Positions 8,691 to 17,409 of a stretch of DNA of 64,000 bases are shown one piece after another. Positions within the stretch are counted from its first letter, which is position 1, and every line of letters starts with the position of its first letter. The notes beneath the pieces are model-generated. The model ran no database searches, was not told where the DNA came from, and was given only the letters and a program-made list of their open reading frames with translations. The DNA is taken from assembly GCF_016862095.1 (NCBI RefSeq), contig NZ_BOMH01000015.1, positions 1-64,000 of the forward strand, in the 5' to 3' direction. This stretch comes from Actinoplanes cyaneus. Lineage in GTDB: Bacteria; Actinomycetota; Actinomycetes; Mycobacteriales; Micromonosporaceae. The position numbers and the translations under genes are program-made.

Positions 8691-9094
8691 CCAGGCCTCC
8701 CACCATGCACGACATGGGCTGGCTGCTCAACAACTTCGCCGACAGCATCGCGGGCATCGCGCACGTGGTCGCCGTCTCGGCGGACGGGTTGTTGCTGGCA
8801 TCCTCGCGGGATCTGCCGACCGACCGGGCCGAGCAGCTGGCCGCGATCACCTCCGGCGTGGTCAGTCTGACCGACGGCGCGTCCCGGATGTTCACTGCCG
8901 GAAAGGTGCAGCAGACCATCATCGAAATGGACAGCGGCTATCTTTTCCTCATGTCCATCAGCGACGGTTCGTCGATGGCCGTGCTGGCGGCGCGCAGTTG
9001 CGACGTCGGCCAGGTCGGTTACGAGATGGCGTTGCTGGTGGAGCGCGTCGGCGCGGCACTGTCGCCGGCGGCACGCGAGGCCGTCAGCCACTAG
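8687..9094 (+). CDS. cvnB: Conservon roadblock/LC7 protein CvnB
   Basis: A 135-residue cytoplasmic protein of the roadblock/LC7 fold: MHDMGWLLNNFADSIAGIAHVVAVSADG at the N-terminus, a central RAEQLAAITSG helix and a C-terminal SPAAREAVSH. In conservons it acts as a scaffold or regulator for the Ras-like GTPase CvnD, in the manner of MglB-like proteins. The GTG start overlaps the cvnA stop (GTGA), giving translational coupling. A 44-bp gap separates it from cvnC. Confidence 0.92.
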   Translation: MTRPPTMHDMGWLLNNFADSIAGIAHVVAVSADGLLLASSRDLPTDRAEQLAAITSGVVSLTDGASRMFTAGKVQQTIIEMDSGYLFLMSISDGSSMAVLAARSCDVGQVGYEMALLVERVGAALSPAAREAVSH

Positions 9095-9138
9095 GCGCCG
9101 GGGTTGGCAGACCCCGGCGGAGATGAGGTGACCGCGAC

Positions 9139-9501
9139 ATGACAGAGCCGCATGATCCCCGGGGCAACCTGGTGCGGCCTTACGCGGTGACCCGCGGCCG
9201 GACCGAGCCGATCCGGGACATCCCGATCGAAGCGGTCCTGGTCGCCAGCCCGGCAGCCGTTCAGGAATCGCGTTTTGCCGGACACGACAAATACCGCATC
9301 GCCGTCCTGTGTGAACCGAAAGCGCAGTCCCTCGCCGAGCTCGCGGCGCTCACCCGGTTGCCCCTCGGGGTGGCCCGGGTCCTCGTCGCCGACATGGTCG
9401 CCGATGGTCTGCTTTCGTTGCACAGCGCCGCTCCCCTCAAGGGTTACACGGAGCGGATGGATCTGCTGGGAAGGGTTTTGAGTGGACTTCGCAAGCTCTG
9501 A
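9139..9501 (+). CDS. cvnC: Conservon DUF742 protein CvnC
   Basis: A 120-residue DUF742 protein: NLVRPYAVTRGRT start, central KYRIAVLCEPKAQSLAELA, then a winged-helix-like part (ARVLVADMVADGLLSLH). The family is universal in conservons and probably links kinase and GTPase; no enzymatic motif is visible. The ATG start is preceded by GAGATGAGGTGA. Its 3' end overlaps cvnD by 20 bp. Confidence 0.92.
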   Translation: MTEPHDPRGNLVRPYAVTRGRTEPIRDIPIEAVLVASPAAVQESRFAGHDKYRIAVLCEPKAQSLAELAALTRLPLGVARVLVADMVADGLLSLHSAAPLKGYTERMDLLGRVLSGLRKL

Positions 9502-10096
9502 GCGGGCGGGCGCCCCTCCTTCGGAGATCACCTCCGCGAAGATCGTCATCGCTGGTGGTTTCGGCGTGGGGAAGACGACGCTGGTCGGCGCCGTCTCCGA
9601 GATCGAGCCGCTGACCACGGAGGCGGTGATGACCGCGGCCGGCGCCGGCATCGACGACGCCTCGAAGGTGCCGGAGAAGGGCACCACCACTGTCGCGATG
9701 GACTTCGGCCGCATCACGATGGCCGAGGACCTGATCCTCTACCTGTTCGGAACGCCTGGCCAGACCCGTTTCTGGTTCATGTGGGACGAGCTCATCCGCG
9801 GTGCGGTCGGCGCCGCCGTCATGGTCGACACGCGTCGCCTGACCGATGCGTTCGCCCCGCTCGACTACTTCGAGAACCGGCACCTGCCCTACCTCGTGGC
9901 GGTCAACTGCTTCGACGGCGCGCCACGATACGAGCCGGAGGAGGTTCGCGAGGCGCTCGCCATCCCGGCCCGCGTCCCGTTGGTCATGTGCGATGCCCGC
10001 CACCGCGAATCGGTCAAAGCCGTGCTGATCAGCGTCGTCGAGCACGCCATGACGACCCTGGTTGCCGAGCACGAGCAGGGGATCGTCGTCGCCTGA
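9482..10096 (+). CDS. cvnD: Conservon Ras-like GTPase CvnD
   Basis: A 204-residue small GTPase. P-loop GGFGVGKTT with Lys31, switch-II G3 region LFGTPGQTRF, and G4-like NCFDG replace the canonical boxes, as usual for the MglA-like bacterial group. It would cycle between GDP and GTP under control of CvnA/B/C at the membrane, affecting development or antibiotic production in streptomycetes. The GTG start lies inside the end of cvnC. Last gene of the operon, followed 10 bp later by a terminator. Confidence 0.93.
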   Translation: MDFASSERAGAPPSEITSAKIVIAGGFGVGKTTLVGAVSEIEPLTTEAVMTAAGAGIDDASKVPEKGTTTVAMDFGRITMAEDLILYLFGTPGQTRFWFMWDELIRGAVGAAVMVDTRRLTDAFAPLDYFENRHLPYLVAVNCFDGAPRYEPEEVREALAIPARVPLVMCDARHRESVKAVLISVVEHAMTTLVAEHEQGIVVA

Positions 10097-10106
10097 CGAA
10101 CGTCTT

Positions 10107-10153
10107 GGACCCGCGCCGCCTGATTACTTCCGGTCGGCGCGGGTCCTGCTTTT
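10107..10153 (+). terminator. Rho-independent terminator of conservon operon
   Basis: Perfect 12-bp stem GGACCCGCGCCG (10107-10118) / CGGCGCGGGTCC (10135-10146) followed by TGCTTTT. Confidence 0.85.
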
Positions 10154-10155
10154 CA

Positions 10156-10300
10156 AGAACTTCATGTCCCATCTCCGCTGTGGTCCGGATCGTCGCTCCC
10201 GCGGGGACCCTTGCGGGCTTCGCAGGGCCGTGGCCGGCCCAGAACGCGAAACCCTCCAGGGCGATCTCCGTGGCTGGTGACGGTCAGACCAACCCCGATC
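10156..10300 (+). repeat. ~150-bp intergenic element, copy 1 (direct)
   Basis: Shares about 100 bp of near-identical sequence with copies at 10811-10965 (inverted), 48075-48232 (direct) and 48478-48626 (inverted). The core reads GCTCCCGCGGGGACCCTTGC through CAGGGCCGTGGCCGGCCCAG to CCTCCAGGGCGATCTCCGTG. This copy has lost the terminal GAAGATC hairpin. A perfect DnaA-box-like TTATCCACA lies just beyond it at 10318. Confidence 0.85.
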
Positions 10301-10433
10301 CACCCCACGCCCCGCAGTTATCCACAGCCTGTCCACACCTCAAATCCCCGCAAAGCCGACACCACCGCCAATCGTCCGGCGACGTGACTCCGAACCGCGC
10401 GCAGCAACGCCCCAGCCGCCTCTGACCTGTCTT

Positions 10434-10610
10434 GTTCCACCCCTGACACCCAGCCGCGGCCGCTCGGCTGGTCCCCAGGTGTGCTTCGAGCCCGTGTTTG
10501 ACCCGTGACGTCCAGCCGCGTCCGCTCGGCTGGTGCTCCGGGGTGCTTTGAGCCCGTGTTTGACCCGTGGCGTCCAGCCGCGCGCGCTCGGCTGGCTTTC
10601 AGGATGCTCG
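10434..10610. repeat. 62-bp tandem repeat with hairpin cores
   Basis: Three copies with exact 62-bp period. Each contains the inverted repeat CCAGCCG-N8-CGGCTGG: arms at 10450-10456/10465-10471, 10512-10518/10527-10533 and 10574-10580/10589-10595. It lies near the middle between inverted element copies 1 and 2. The open frames across 10300-10980 look fortuitous. Confidence 0.85.
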
Positions 10611-10810
10611 GGGGCTTGGCGGAGCTCGAGGTGCAGGGCCGCGCGGGTGGTCTGGGGCGCTGGTGTGTCGGGGCGCGAGGATGGTCCGTGGGTGAGGCGG
10701 CGGCGCGGGAGGGTGAGCGCGCCGCTGCCGGGACCGGCCGGGGCGTCGCGGAGCGCGACGGGCGGAACCGGGTGTGGGTGGCCGGGCTGTGGACGGGTTT
10801 GTTGCTCTGA

Positions 10811-10965
10811 CCGTGCCCCGCCACGGAGGCCGCCCTGGAGGGTTTCGCGTTCTGGGCCGGCCACGGCCCTGCGAAGCCCGCAAGGGTCCCCGCGGGAGCA
10901 GCGGACCTCGACCACAGCGGACGTGGGACCTGAAGATCTTGATGTTGATCGGGGGTTGGCGCTGA
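10811..10965 (-). repeat. ~150-bp intergenic element, copy 2 (inverted)
   Basis: Reverse complement of copy 1 over the whole core, including the AGATCTTCAGGTCCC-type end (10928-10945) and the GGTCAGAGCA end near 10801-10815. With copy 1 it forms a convergent pair about 510 bp apart. Confidence 0.85.
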
Positions 10966-10980
10966 CGGCGGAGCCGCAGG

Positions 10981-12126
10981 TCAGATGGGGATTCGGTAGC
11001 CGCGTTTGACGACGGTCTGGACGACTCCGGGGATGGCGAGGCCGGCTCGGAGGCGCGCGACCGCCATCTCGACCGCGTGCTCGTCGGCGTTGCGGGGGAG
11101 GGCCTGCAGGAGGGCGGCGCGGGAGAGGACGCGGCCCGGCGGGGTGGCGAGGGCGCGGAGGACGGCCATCGGGCCGGGGGCGAGCGGGCGGAGTTCGCCG
11201 TCGACGACCGCGGCGTGGCCGCGCAGGGTGATGGCGTGACCGTTGACCTGCAGGGAGATCGCGCGTTTGGGCAGCTCGTCGACGAGGGTGCGGACCAGGG
11301 CGCTGAGGCGGGCGCGGCCGGGAGTGGCGACGGGAACGTCGAAGCGGCGCAGCGGGGCGGCGGTGACCGGTCCCACGCCGGCGGCCAGGACGTCGCCGCG
11401 GAGCGCGTCGAGGAGGGGGTCGGCGGCTGGGCCCGCGGCGCGGAGCAGGGCCTGGACGGCGGCGGCGGAGGTGAACGTCACGGCGTCGACGAGCCTGCCG
11501 ACGATCAGGTCGACCAGGCGGTGCAGCGGGGCGGGGTCGGTGGGTGGCGCCCAGCGGTAGACGGGGACCTCGATCACCCGGGCGCCGGCGGCCTCCAGGG
11601 CCTCGGTGTATTCCGGCTGGCTCTCGCCGTGCAACTGCATGGCCACGGTGAGGCCGGCGACGCCGCGCGTGGTCAGGTGCTCGACCACTTCCTCGTAGCT
11701 CTCGCCGTCCGGGGTCCACTGCTCCTGCAGGCCGGCGGTGCGGACGGCGGCGCGCGCCTTCGGGCCGCGGGCGACCAGGTAGGCGCGGCTCAGCACGGCG
11801 TGCAGCGGGTCGGACAGGCCCCAGCCCTCGGCGGCCTCCAGCCAGCCGCGCATGCCGATACCGGTGTTGACCAGCACGATGTCGGGTGGATCGTCGAGGC
11901 AGGCGCGGGTCGCGGCGCGCAGTTCGGCGTCGTCGGCGATCGGGACGATGCGCAGCGCGGGAGCGAGCACCACCCGGGCGCCGCGGCTCTCCAGCAGGGC
12001 GGCGAGCTCGTCGCGGCGGCGGTCGGAGGTGACGCCGATGGTGTAACCGGTGAGCGCGGCGGCGGGCTGGGCCAGCGCGGCAGCGGTCAGCACCGGCCGG
12101 CGGGCGCCGGGGATCCGGTCCCTCAT
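10981..12126 (-). CDS. hemD: Uroporphyrinogen-III synthase with C-terminal winged-helix domain
   Basis: About 381 residues. Residues 1-280 match the HemD fold: GYTIGVTSDRRRDELAALLE, DIVLVNTGIGMRGWLEAAEG, and DAVTFTSAAAVQALL with VLAAGVGPVTAAPL. They would cyclise hydroxymethylbilane to uroporphyrinogen III. The last 90 residues are an OmpR-type DNA-binding domain (LAPGPMAVLRALATPPGRVLS to VQTVVKRGYRIPI), a fusion common in actinobacteria whose regulatory target is unknown. The ATG at 12126 overlaps the stop of a short upstream frame (ATGA). A longer frame exists upstream but its His/Pro/Arg-rich translation is a 36-bp-repeat artefact. Confidence 0.88.
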   Translation of the reverse strand: MRDRIPGARRPVLTAAALAQPAAALTGYTIGVTSDRRRDELAALLESRGARVVLAPALRIVPIADDAELRAATRACLDDPPDIVLVNTGIGMRGWLEAAEGWGLSDPLHAVLSRAYLVARGPKARAAVRTAGLQEQWTPDGESYEEVVEHLTTRGVAGLTVAMQLHGESQPEYTEALEAAGARVIEVPVYRWAPPTDPAPLHRLVDLIVGRLVDAVTFTSAAAVQALLRAAGPAADPLLDALRGDVLAAGVGPVTAAPLRRFDVPVATPGRARLSALVRTLVDELPKRAISLQVNGHAITLRGHAAVVDGELRPLAPGPMAVLRALATPPGRVLSRAALLQALPRNADEHAVEMAVARLRAGLAIPGVVQTVVKRGYRIPI

Positions 12127-12374
12127 CCCGCGATGCTCCGGGCGGGGACGGTGATGCGCCGGGCCGGGGTAGCGACGGCCGGGATGGTGGCGATCCGGGC
12201 CGGGGTGGCGACGGCCGGGATGGTGGCGCTCCGGGCCGGGGTGGCGATGGCCGGGATGGAGGACGGGAGGGTGAGAAGTCGCGGCGTGGCCGGGCGGTCC
12301 ACCGAAGGGCACGCTCGAGAACCGTCGTCCTCAGCGTCGACCCGCTCCCACGTCACGCTTACGGTTCTCGCCAT
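12123..12374 (-). CDS. Small repeat-containing hypothetical protein, coupled to hemD
   Basis: A possible 83-residue protein beginning MARTVSVTWERVDAEDD. It ends in tandem dodecapeptides of the PAVATPARxATI type, encoded by the 36-bp repeat at 12151-12258. Its stop overlaps the hemD ATG as ATGA, which suggests coupling. I recognise no family and see no strong ribosome-binding site, so it may not be translated. Confidence 0.35.
   Translation of the reverse strand: MARTVSVTWERVDAEDDGSRACPSVDRPATPRLLTLPSSIPAIATPARSATIPAVATPARIATIPAVATPARRITVPARSIAG
12151..12258. repeat. 36-bp tandem repeat, three copies
   Basis: Units 12151-12186, 12187-12222 and 12223-12258 differ at a few positions. The 36-bp period preserves reading frame in the short ORF upstream of hemD. 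Confidence 0.9.
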
Positions 12375-12727
12375 GCCTCCGTCCGGGGCACGCCGCGACT
12401 TCTCCTCACCATCCCGGCGAGCCGGGGTGGTGAACACCGTCAGGTCCGTCCTCAACCCTGACGATGGTCTTTCCATGGTGCGCCCGAACACGCCGCCTCG
12501 GCCAATGCCGGGCCGCGTCGTCGGGGGTTCCGCACCGTTGGGCATGCCAGGAAGCCTGCCGGTGGCGAATTTCGGCCGGACGTCCCATTTGTTTCGAGCC
12601 TGCTAAGAGCATTCCGGAACAGCCGGGCTTGCGTTGCGACACCCGCGGTCGGGCGAGTCCGAAGACCGAGTATGCTGGATACCGTTTGAGGTCCCGCCTC
12701 GGGCCATTCACCCAGGGGCAGCCTGTT
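12375..12727. other. Intergenic region between hemD and rplM promoter
   Basis: No gene supported. It contains a TATGCT hexamer at 12671-12676, possibly an additional distal rplM promoter. Confidence 0.4.
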
Positions 12728-12757
12728 TTGACCACGCGCCGCGCGGCCGGGTATTGT
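12728..12757 (+). promoter_or_regulatory. rplM-rpsI promoter
   Basis: TTGACC (12728-12733), 18-bp spacer, TATTGT (12752-12757). It predicts a leader of about 115 nt before the rplM GTG, long enough for an autoregulatory structure, though I could not identify one. Confidence 0.6.
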
Positions 12758-12879
12758 TGCCTGCTGTTGTGCGATAGCTGGCGAGCGCTCCCCCTGGGGT
12801 GTGCTTGATCGTCGTGTCGACGTCGAGTTCGACGCGACCAGCGCGCGCCCCCAGACCGACGACGAGACAAGGTAATTCT

Positions 12880-13323
12880 GTGCGTACGTACAGCCCGAAG
12901 CCGGGTGAGATCGAGCGTCAGTGGCACATTATCGACGCTTCTGACGTCGTTCTGGGCCGCCTGGCTACCCACACCGCGACCCTCCTCCGCGGCAAGCACA
13001 AGCCGACGTTCGCCCCGCACGTCGACACCGGCGACTTCGTGGTGATCATCAACGCCGGCAAGGTCGCTCTGACCGGCAACAAGCGGCAGACCAAGGTCGC
13101 CTACCGGCACTCCGGCTACCCGGGTGGTCTGAAGCAGGTCGGTTACGAGGAGCTGCTGACCAAGCGCCCCGAGAAGGCGATCGAGCTGGCCGTCAAGGGC
13201 ATGCTCCCGCACAACAAGCTCGCGCGGCAGATCATCAAGAAGCTGAAGGTGTACCCGGGCGCCGAGCACCCGCACGCCGCGCAGCAGCCGCAGCCGTTCG
13301 AAATCAAGCAGATCGCGCAGTGA
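12880..13323 (+). CDS. rplM: 50S ribosomal protein L13
   Basis: Full-length L13 (147 residues, the usual bacterial size): [36 protein letters not shown], and the [13 protein letters not shown] segment that contacts 23S rRNA. It is an early-assembly protein of the large subunit. The GTG at 12880 is preceded by AAGG at 12869; an upstream in-frame ATG would add a non-homologous extension. rpsI follows 20 bp later, the conserved pairing. Confidence 0.98.
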   Translation: MRTYSPKPGEIERQWHIIDASDVVLGRLATHTATLLRGKHKPTFAPHVDTGDFVVIINAGKVALTGNKRQTKVAYRHSGYPGGLKQVGYEELLTKRPEKAIELAVKGMLPHNKLARQIIKKLKVYPGAEHPHAAQQPQPFEIKQIAQ

Positions 13324-13343
13324 GCGCGGGAGAAGGCAGCAGC

Positions 13344-13859
13344 ATGACCGACATCATCGAGCCCGAGGCCGTCGAGCCCGAGGCTGTCGTCGAGACCGTC
13401 GAGGAGCCCGCTGAGACGGTCGTCGTGGTCGAGGAGCCCGCGGCGGCTCCGGTCCGCGCCCCGCGCCCCGGTGGTCGTCCGATCCAGACCGTCGGCCGCC
13501 GCAAGGAGGCCATCGTCCGGGTGCGTCTCGTCCCCGGCACCGGCAAGATCACCTGCAACGGCCGTGAGCTCGAGGAGTACTTCCCGAGCAAGGTTCACCA
13601 GCAGCTGATCCGCGAGCCGCTGGGCACCGTCGAGCGCGCCGAGCAGTTCGACGTCTTCGCGAACCTGCGTGGCGGCGGCATCACCGGCCAGGCCGGCGCG
13701 CTGCGTCTCGCCATCTCCCGGGCTCTGATCTCCAACGAGCCCGACGACCGCCCGGCCCTGAAGAAGGCCGGCTTCCTGACCCGTGACGCCCGGGTCAAGG
13801 AGAGCAAGAAGTACGGTCTCAAGAAGGCCCGTAAGGCTCCGCAGTACTCGAAGCGCTGA
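13344..13859 (+). CDS. rpsI: 30S ribosomal protein S9
   Basis: 171 residues: a variable, acidic Glu/Val-rich N-terminal extension of about 45 residues typical of actinobacteria, then canonical S9 ([34 protein letters not shown], and the basic C-terminal tail [12 protein letters not shown] reaching the ribosomal P site). The ATG at 13344 has AGAAGG seven nt upstream; an in-frame GTG at 13320 overlaps the rplM stop but is less well placed. Confidence 0.97.
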   Translation: MTDIIEPEAVEPEAVVETVEEPAETVVVVEEPAAAPVRAPRPGGRPIQTVGRRKEAIVRVRLVPGTGKITCNGRELEEYFPSKVHQQLIREPLGTVERAEQFDVFANLRGGGITGQAGALRLAISRALISNEPDDRPALKKAGFLTRDARVKESKKYGLKKARKAPQYSKR

Positions 13860-13867
13860 TTTTCCTG

Positions 13868-13926
13868 CGACGGCCGAGTGTGCTTCCCGATTGAGTCGGG
13901 GAGCGTGCTCGGCCGTCGTGGTTTTT
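13868..13926 (+). terminator. Terminator after rpsI
   Basis: Perfect 11-bp stem CGACGGCCGAG (13868-13878) / CTCGGCCGTCG (13908-13918) with an inner CTTCCCGA/TCGGGGAG helix, followed by TTTTT at 13922-13926. Confidence 0.92.
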
Positions 13927-14115
13927 CGGCGTCTGGTCGATGCTGTGGTCGCTGTGCCGGCGCTGTCACGCGCCCGGCGGCGCCTGTGGTTGCCATGACA
14001 GAGCTTTTTCTCGTGTGACACCCCCCTCCCCCCAACTAGCCGTTCCGGTACTCCTGCCCTGACCAGTTGTTGTTGCACGCTTGAGGGCACTTGTCACCGG
14101 CGAAAGGAAGCCGCC

Positions 14116-15471
14116 ATGGGGCGACTCTTCGGCACCGACGGCGTTCGCGGCCTCGCGAACGGCGAACTGCTCACCCCGGAACTGGCCCTCTCGGTCGCCG
14201 TCGCGGCTGCCCGGGTGCTGGTCGAGACCGACAGCAGCCACCGGCCGCTCGCGATCGTCGGGCGTGACCCGCGAGCCAGCGGCGAAATGCTGGAGGCGGC
14301 CGTGGTCGCCGGCCTGACCAGCGCGGGGGCCAACGTGGTCCGGGTCGGCGTGCTGCCGACGCCCGCGGTCGCGTACCTGGTGGGGCAGACCGGCGCCGAT
14401 CTGGGTGTGATGCTCTCGGCGTCGCACAACCCCATGCCGGACAACGGCATCAAGCTCTTCGCCGCCGGCGGCCAGAAGCTCCCGGACGAGCTGGAGACCC
14501 GGATCGAGAAGGCGATCGAGGACGGGCACGGCCTGGTCGGGCGGCCCACCGGCGCCGGCATCGGCCGGGTGCACGACCTGCTGGACGGGGCCGAGCACTA
14601 CATCAAGCACCTGACCGAGTCGCTCCCGCACCGGCTCGAGGGCATCAAGGTCGTCGTGGACTGCGCGAACGGCGCGGCCAGCGAGGTCGCCCCGGTGGCG
14701 TACCGGGAGGCCGGCGCCGAGGTCATCGCGATCCACGCCGAGCCGGACGGGCTGAACATCAACGAGGAGTGCGGCTCCACGCACCTTGACAAGGTCCGCG
14801 AGGCGGTGCTGCTGCACGGCGCCGACCTGGGCCTGGCGCACGACGGCGACGCCGACCGCTGCCTGGCCGTCACCGCGTCCGGCGAGGAGGTGGACGGCGA
14901 CCAGATCATGGCTATCCTGGCGCTGGCCATGCGCGACGCCGGCACGCTGACCGACGACACCCTGGTCGCCACCGTGATGAGCAACCTGGGTCTGCGCATC
15001 GCCATGAAGCAGTCCGGGGTCAAGCTGATCGAGACCAAGGTCGGTGACCGCTACGTGCTGGAGCACCTGCAGGCCAACGACCTGGCGCTGGGCGGCGAGC
15101 AGAGCGGGCACATCGTCATGCCGGCGTTCGCCACCACCGGCGACGGCGTGCTGACCGGCCTGCACCTGATGGCGCAGCTCGCGGCGAGCGGCAAGTCGCT
15201 GGCCGACCTGGCCGCGGTCGTGCACAAGCTGCCGCAGGTGCTGATCAACGTGAAGGTCGGCAACCGCGAGGCCGGGGCCGCCGCCCCGACCGTGCAGGCC
15301 GCCGTGGCGCTCGCCGAGGCGGAGCTGGGCGAGACCGGGCGGGTGCTGCTGCGGCCCTCCGGCACCGAGCCGCTGGTCCGGGTGATGGTCGAGGCCGCCA
15401 CCGAGGACGCCGCGCGCACGGTCGCCGAGCGGATCGCGGGCGAGGTGCGGGCCGCGAGCCCGGTCGCCTGA
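14116..15471 (+). CDS. glmM: Phosphoglucosamine mutase
   Basis: 451 residues, the usual length. Converts glucosamine-6-phosphate to glucosamine-1-phosphate for UDP-GlcNAc and peptidoglycan. The phosphoserine loop [15 protein letters not shown] places the active Ser at residue 103; the metal-binding loop [10 protein letters not shown] and the C-terminal phosphate-binding [14 protein letters not shown] are intact. The start is preceded by AAAGGAAG. It lies downstream of rplM-rpsI beyond a terminator, and upstream of glmS as in many actinobacteria. Confidence 0.98.
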   Translation: MGRLFGTDGVRGLANGELLTPELALSVAVAAARVLVETDSSHRPLAIVGRDPRASGEMLEAAVVAGLTSAGANVVRVGVLPTPAVAYLVGQTGADLGVMLSASHNPMPDNGIKLFAAGGQKLPDELETRIEKAIEDGHGLVGRPTGAGIGRVHDLLDGAEHYIKHLTESLPHRLEGIKVVVDCANGAASEVAPVAYREAGAEVIAIHAEPDGLNINEECGSTHLDKVREAVLLHGADLGLAHDGDADRCLAVTASGEEVDGDQIMAILALAMRDAGTLTDDTLVATVMSNLGLRIAMKQSGVKLIETKVGDRYVLEHLQANDLALGGEQSGHIVMPAFATTGDGVLTGLHLMAQLAASGKSLADLAAVVHKLPQVLINVKVGNREAGAAAPTVQAAVALAEAELGETGRVLLRPSGTEPLVRVMVEAATEDAARTVAERIAGEVRAASPVA

Positions 15472-15485
15472 CCTTCCTGCCCGAC

Positions 15486-16652
15486 CTACAACGCCTTGAG
15501 GCGGTCGGCCGCTTCGTCGATCACCTCAGGGCGCTTGCAGAAGGCGAACCGGATCAGGTGCCGCCCGGCCTCCTGGTGGTCGTAGAAGACCTGGGTGGGC
15601 ACCGCCACGACGCCGCAGCGCCCGGGCAGCTCACGGCAGAACGCGACGCCGTCGGTCCCGCCCAGCGGCCGGATGTCGGCGGTCACGAAGTAGGTGCCCT
15701 CGGGCGCCAGCACGTCGAACCCGGCCGCGGTCAGTCCGGCGACCAGCCGGTCCCGGTTCGCCCGCAGACCTGCCGTGAGACCGGTGAAGTACGACTCCGG
15801 CAGGGCCAGGGCGACCGCGACGGCCGGTTGCAGCGGGGACGCGTTCACGAACGTCAGGAACTGCTTGACCCGCTGCACGGCGGAGACCAGCGGCGCCGGA
15901 CCGGTGGCCCAGCCGACCTTCCAGCCGGTGCAGGAGAACGTCTTGCCCGCCGACGAGATGCGCAGCGTGCGTTCGCGCATCCCGGGCAGCGTCGCCATCG
16001 GGGTGTGCACGCCGTCGAAGACCAGGTGCTCGTAGACCTCGTCGGTGACGGCCCACGTGTCGTGCTCCTGGCAGAGGGCGGCGATCAGCGCCAGCTCCTC
16101 GGCGGTGAAGACCTTGCCGGTCGGGTTGTGCGGGGTGTTGAGCAGCACCAGCCGGGTGCGCGGGCCGAACGCCGCCCGCAGTTCCGCCTCGTCGAAGCCG
16201 TACCGCCCGTCCGGCCCCGGGCGCAGGGTCACCGGTCGCCGGACCGCGCCGGCCAGGGTGATCGAGGCCGCGTACGAGTCGTAGTACGGCTCGAAGCACA
16301 CCACCTCGTCGCCAGGCTCGCAGAGCGCCAGGACGGCGGCCGCGATCGCCTCGGTGGCGCCCGCGGTGACCACGACCTCGGAGTCCGGATCCCGGCTCAG
16401 CCCCCAGAACCGCTGCTCGTGGGCCGCGATGGCGTGTCGCAGCGCCGGGATGCCGGGCAGCGGCGGGTACTGATTCGCGCCGCTCGACAGGGCTTGCACG
16501 GCCGCGGCGAGCATCTCCGGCGGGCCGTCCGTGTCCGGGAAGCCCTGACCGAGGTTGATCGCGCCGGTCCGGGCGGCGAGCGCGGACATCTCGGAGAAGA
16601 TCGTGGTCCCGAACGGACGCATCCGCTCGACGAGAGGCTCCCTGCTGCTCAC
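15486..16652 (-). CDS. PLP-dependent class I aminotransferase
   Basis: 388 residues. Fold-type I aminotransferase with NLGQGFPDTDGPPEML, LLNTPHNPTGKVF and the PLP-lysine motif SSAGKTFSCTGWKVGW. Sequence style is that of the kynurenine/methionine aminotransferase and DapC-like group (N-succinyldiaminopimelate aminotransferase); substrate cannot be fixed from sequence. The GTG at 16652 has AGGGAGC upstream. Convergent with glmM (14-bp gap) and 8 bp downstream of the MmpS-like gene on the same strand, so probably co-transcribed with it. Confidence 0.9.
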   Translation of the reverse strand: MSSREPLVERMRPFGTTIFSEMSALAARTGAINLGQGFPDTDGPPEMLAAAVQALSSGANQYPPLPGIPALRHAIAAHEQRFWGLSRDPDSEVVVTAGATEAIAAAVLALCEPGDEVVCFEPYYDSYAASITLAGAVRRPVTLRPGPDGRYGFDEAELRAAFGPRTRLVLLNTPHNPTGKVFTAEELALIAALCQEHDTWAVTDEVYEHLVFDGVHTPMATLPGMRERTLRISSAGKTFSCTGWKVGWATGPAPLVSAVQRVKQFLTFVNASPLQPAVAVALALPESYFTGLTAGLRANRDRLVAGLTAAGFDVLAPEGTYFVTADIRPLGGTDGVAFCRELPGRCGVVAVPTQVFYDHQEAGRHLIRFAFCKRPEVIDEAADRLKAL

Positions 16653-16660
16653 CGTGCTCC

Positions 16661-17251
16661 CTAGTTGAACGTGACCTTGTTGCAGGTGGCGGTGGCGCCG
16701 ACGCCCGACGCGCTGTGCTCGGCCACCGTCCTGCCGTCGACGGTCGCCTTGCAGGAGATGCTCCCGTCCTGCAGCGAGATGCGCAGCGCCGACACCGACA
16801 CGAACGACACGCCGTCCATCTCGACCGACAGCCGCCACGGCAGTTTGGCGTCGTTCACCGTCCTGGGCAGACCGCCCAGCTTCTCGGTGTAGACGATGGT
16901 CGCCGGACCGTCGCCGCTCACCTCGTACTTCACGGTGATCTTCGCGCTGCCGGCGGTGCTCGGCGCCACCGTGGGCGCCTTGGTGGGCAGGGCCGTCGGG
17001 ACCTTCTGGATCGCGTCCCCGGCCTTGTCGCGGGCCCGCTGGAACAGCAGCACGCCGGTGGTCACCACGCCGCCGCACAGCAGCAGCGAGACGGCCAGGA
17101 CCAGGGCGACGAGCGGGACGTTGCTGCGGCGCGGGGCCGGTGGCGGTGGTCCATGGGGACCTTGTTGCCCATAGCCAGGTGGGGCATAGCCGACCGGCGG
17201 AAACTCGGAGGTGGGCGGATAGTCCCGCGACGGGTCCTCCTGGTAGCTCAT
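16661..17251 (-). CDS. MmpS-like single-pass membrane protein
   Basis: 196 residues: a Pro/Gly/Tyr-rich cytoplasmic N-terminus (1-45), one TM (VPLVALVLAVSLLLCGGVV), a Thr/Pro linker and an extracellular beta domain with KYEVSGDGPATIVYT, LPWRLSVEM and DGSISCKATVDG, the pattern of the MmpS/transport-accessory family. In mycobacteria such proteins assist MmpL exporters, but no MmpL is nearby. The ATG has GGAGGGA upstream. Two Cys in the outer domain could form a disulfide. Confidence 0.75.
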   Translation of the reverse strand: MSYQEDPSRDYPPTSEFPPVGYAPPGYGQQGPHGPPPPAPRRSNVPLVALVLAVSLLLCGGVVTTGVLLFQRARDKAGDAIQKVPTALPTKAPTVAPSTAGSAKITVKYEVSGDGPATIVYTEKLGGLPRTVNDAKLPWRLSVEMDGVSFVSVSALRISLQDGSISCKATVDGRTVAEHSASGVGATATCNKVTFN

Positions 17252-17373
17252 CTCGTCCCTCCGGGTTCGGCCCCTGACGAGGCCGATGACGACGGTACGC
17301 CACCGGAGCGAGTGCCCACCGCGCGGTCTATGTTTCCGATCACGTACGATGCTCGTAAGAGTGCTTCTCGAGC

Positions 17374-17402
17374 ATGACGTTTGCGCGAAAGTCGGCTACG
17401 CT
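17374..17402 (+). promoter_or_regulatory. glmS leaderless-type promoter
   Basis: ATGACG (17374-17379), 17-bp spacer, TACGCT (17397-17402), then seven nt to the ATG, so transcription would begin at or next to the start codon. No ribosome-binding site is present. Confidence 0.6.
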
Positions 17403-17409
17403 GCCCGGC

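Noticed and set aside
10318..10326. Perfect DnaA box TTATCCACA
   Set aside because: Single occurrence without clustered boxes, AT-rich region or dnaA/dnaN neighbours, so not an origin.
10505..10810. Plus-strand frame inside the 10-kb repeat island
   Set aside because: Its translation follows the 62-bp tandem repeat, is low-complexity and has no start signal.
10340..11719. Minus-strand 459-codon frame overlapping hemD
   Set aside because: Arg/Pro-rich shadow of hemD running into repeat DNA; no homology and no ribosome-binding site.
12764..12879. Known L13 leader RNA upstream of rplM
   Set aside because: The leader is long enough, but I could not match the Firmicute L13-leader motif.
17252..17409. 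glmS ribozyme
   Set aside because: The gap before glmS is short and lacks the ribozyme core; a leaderless promoter explains it.
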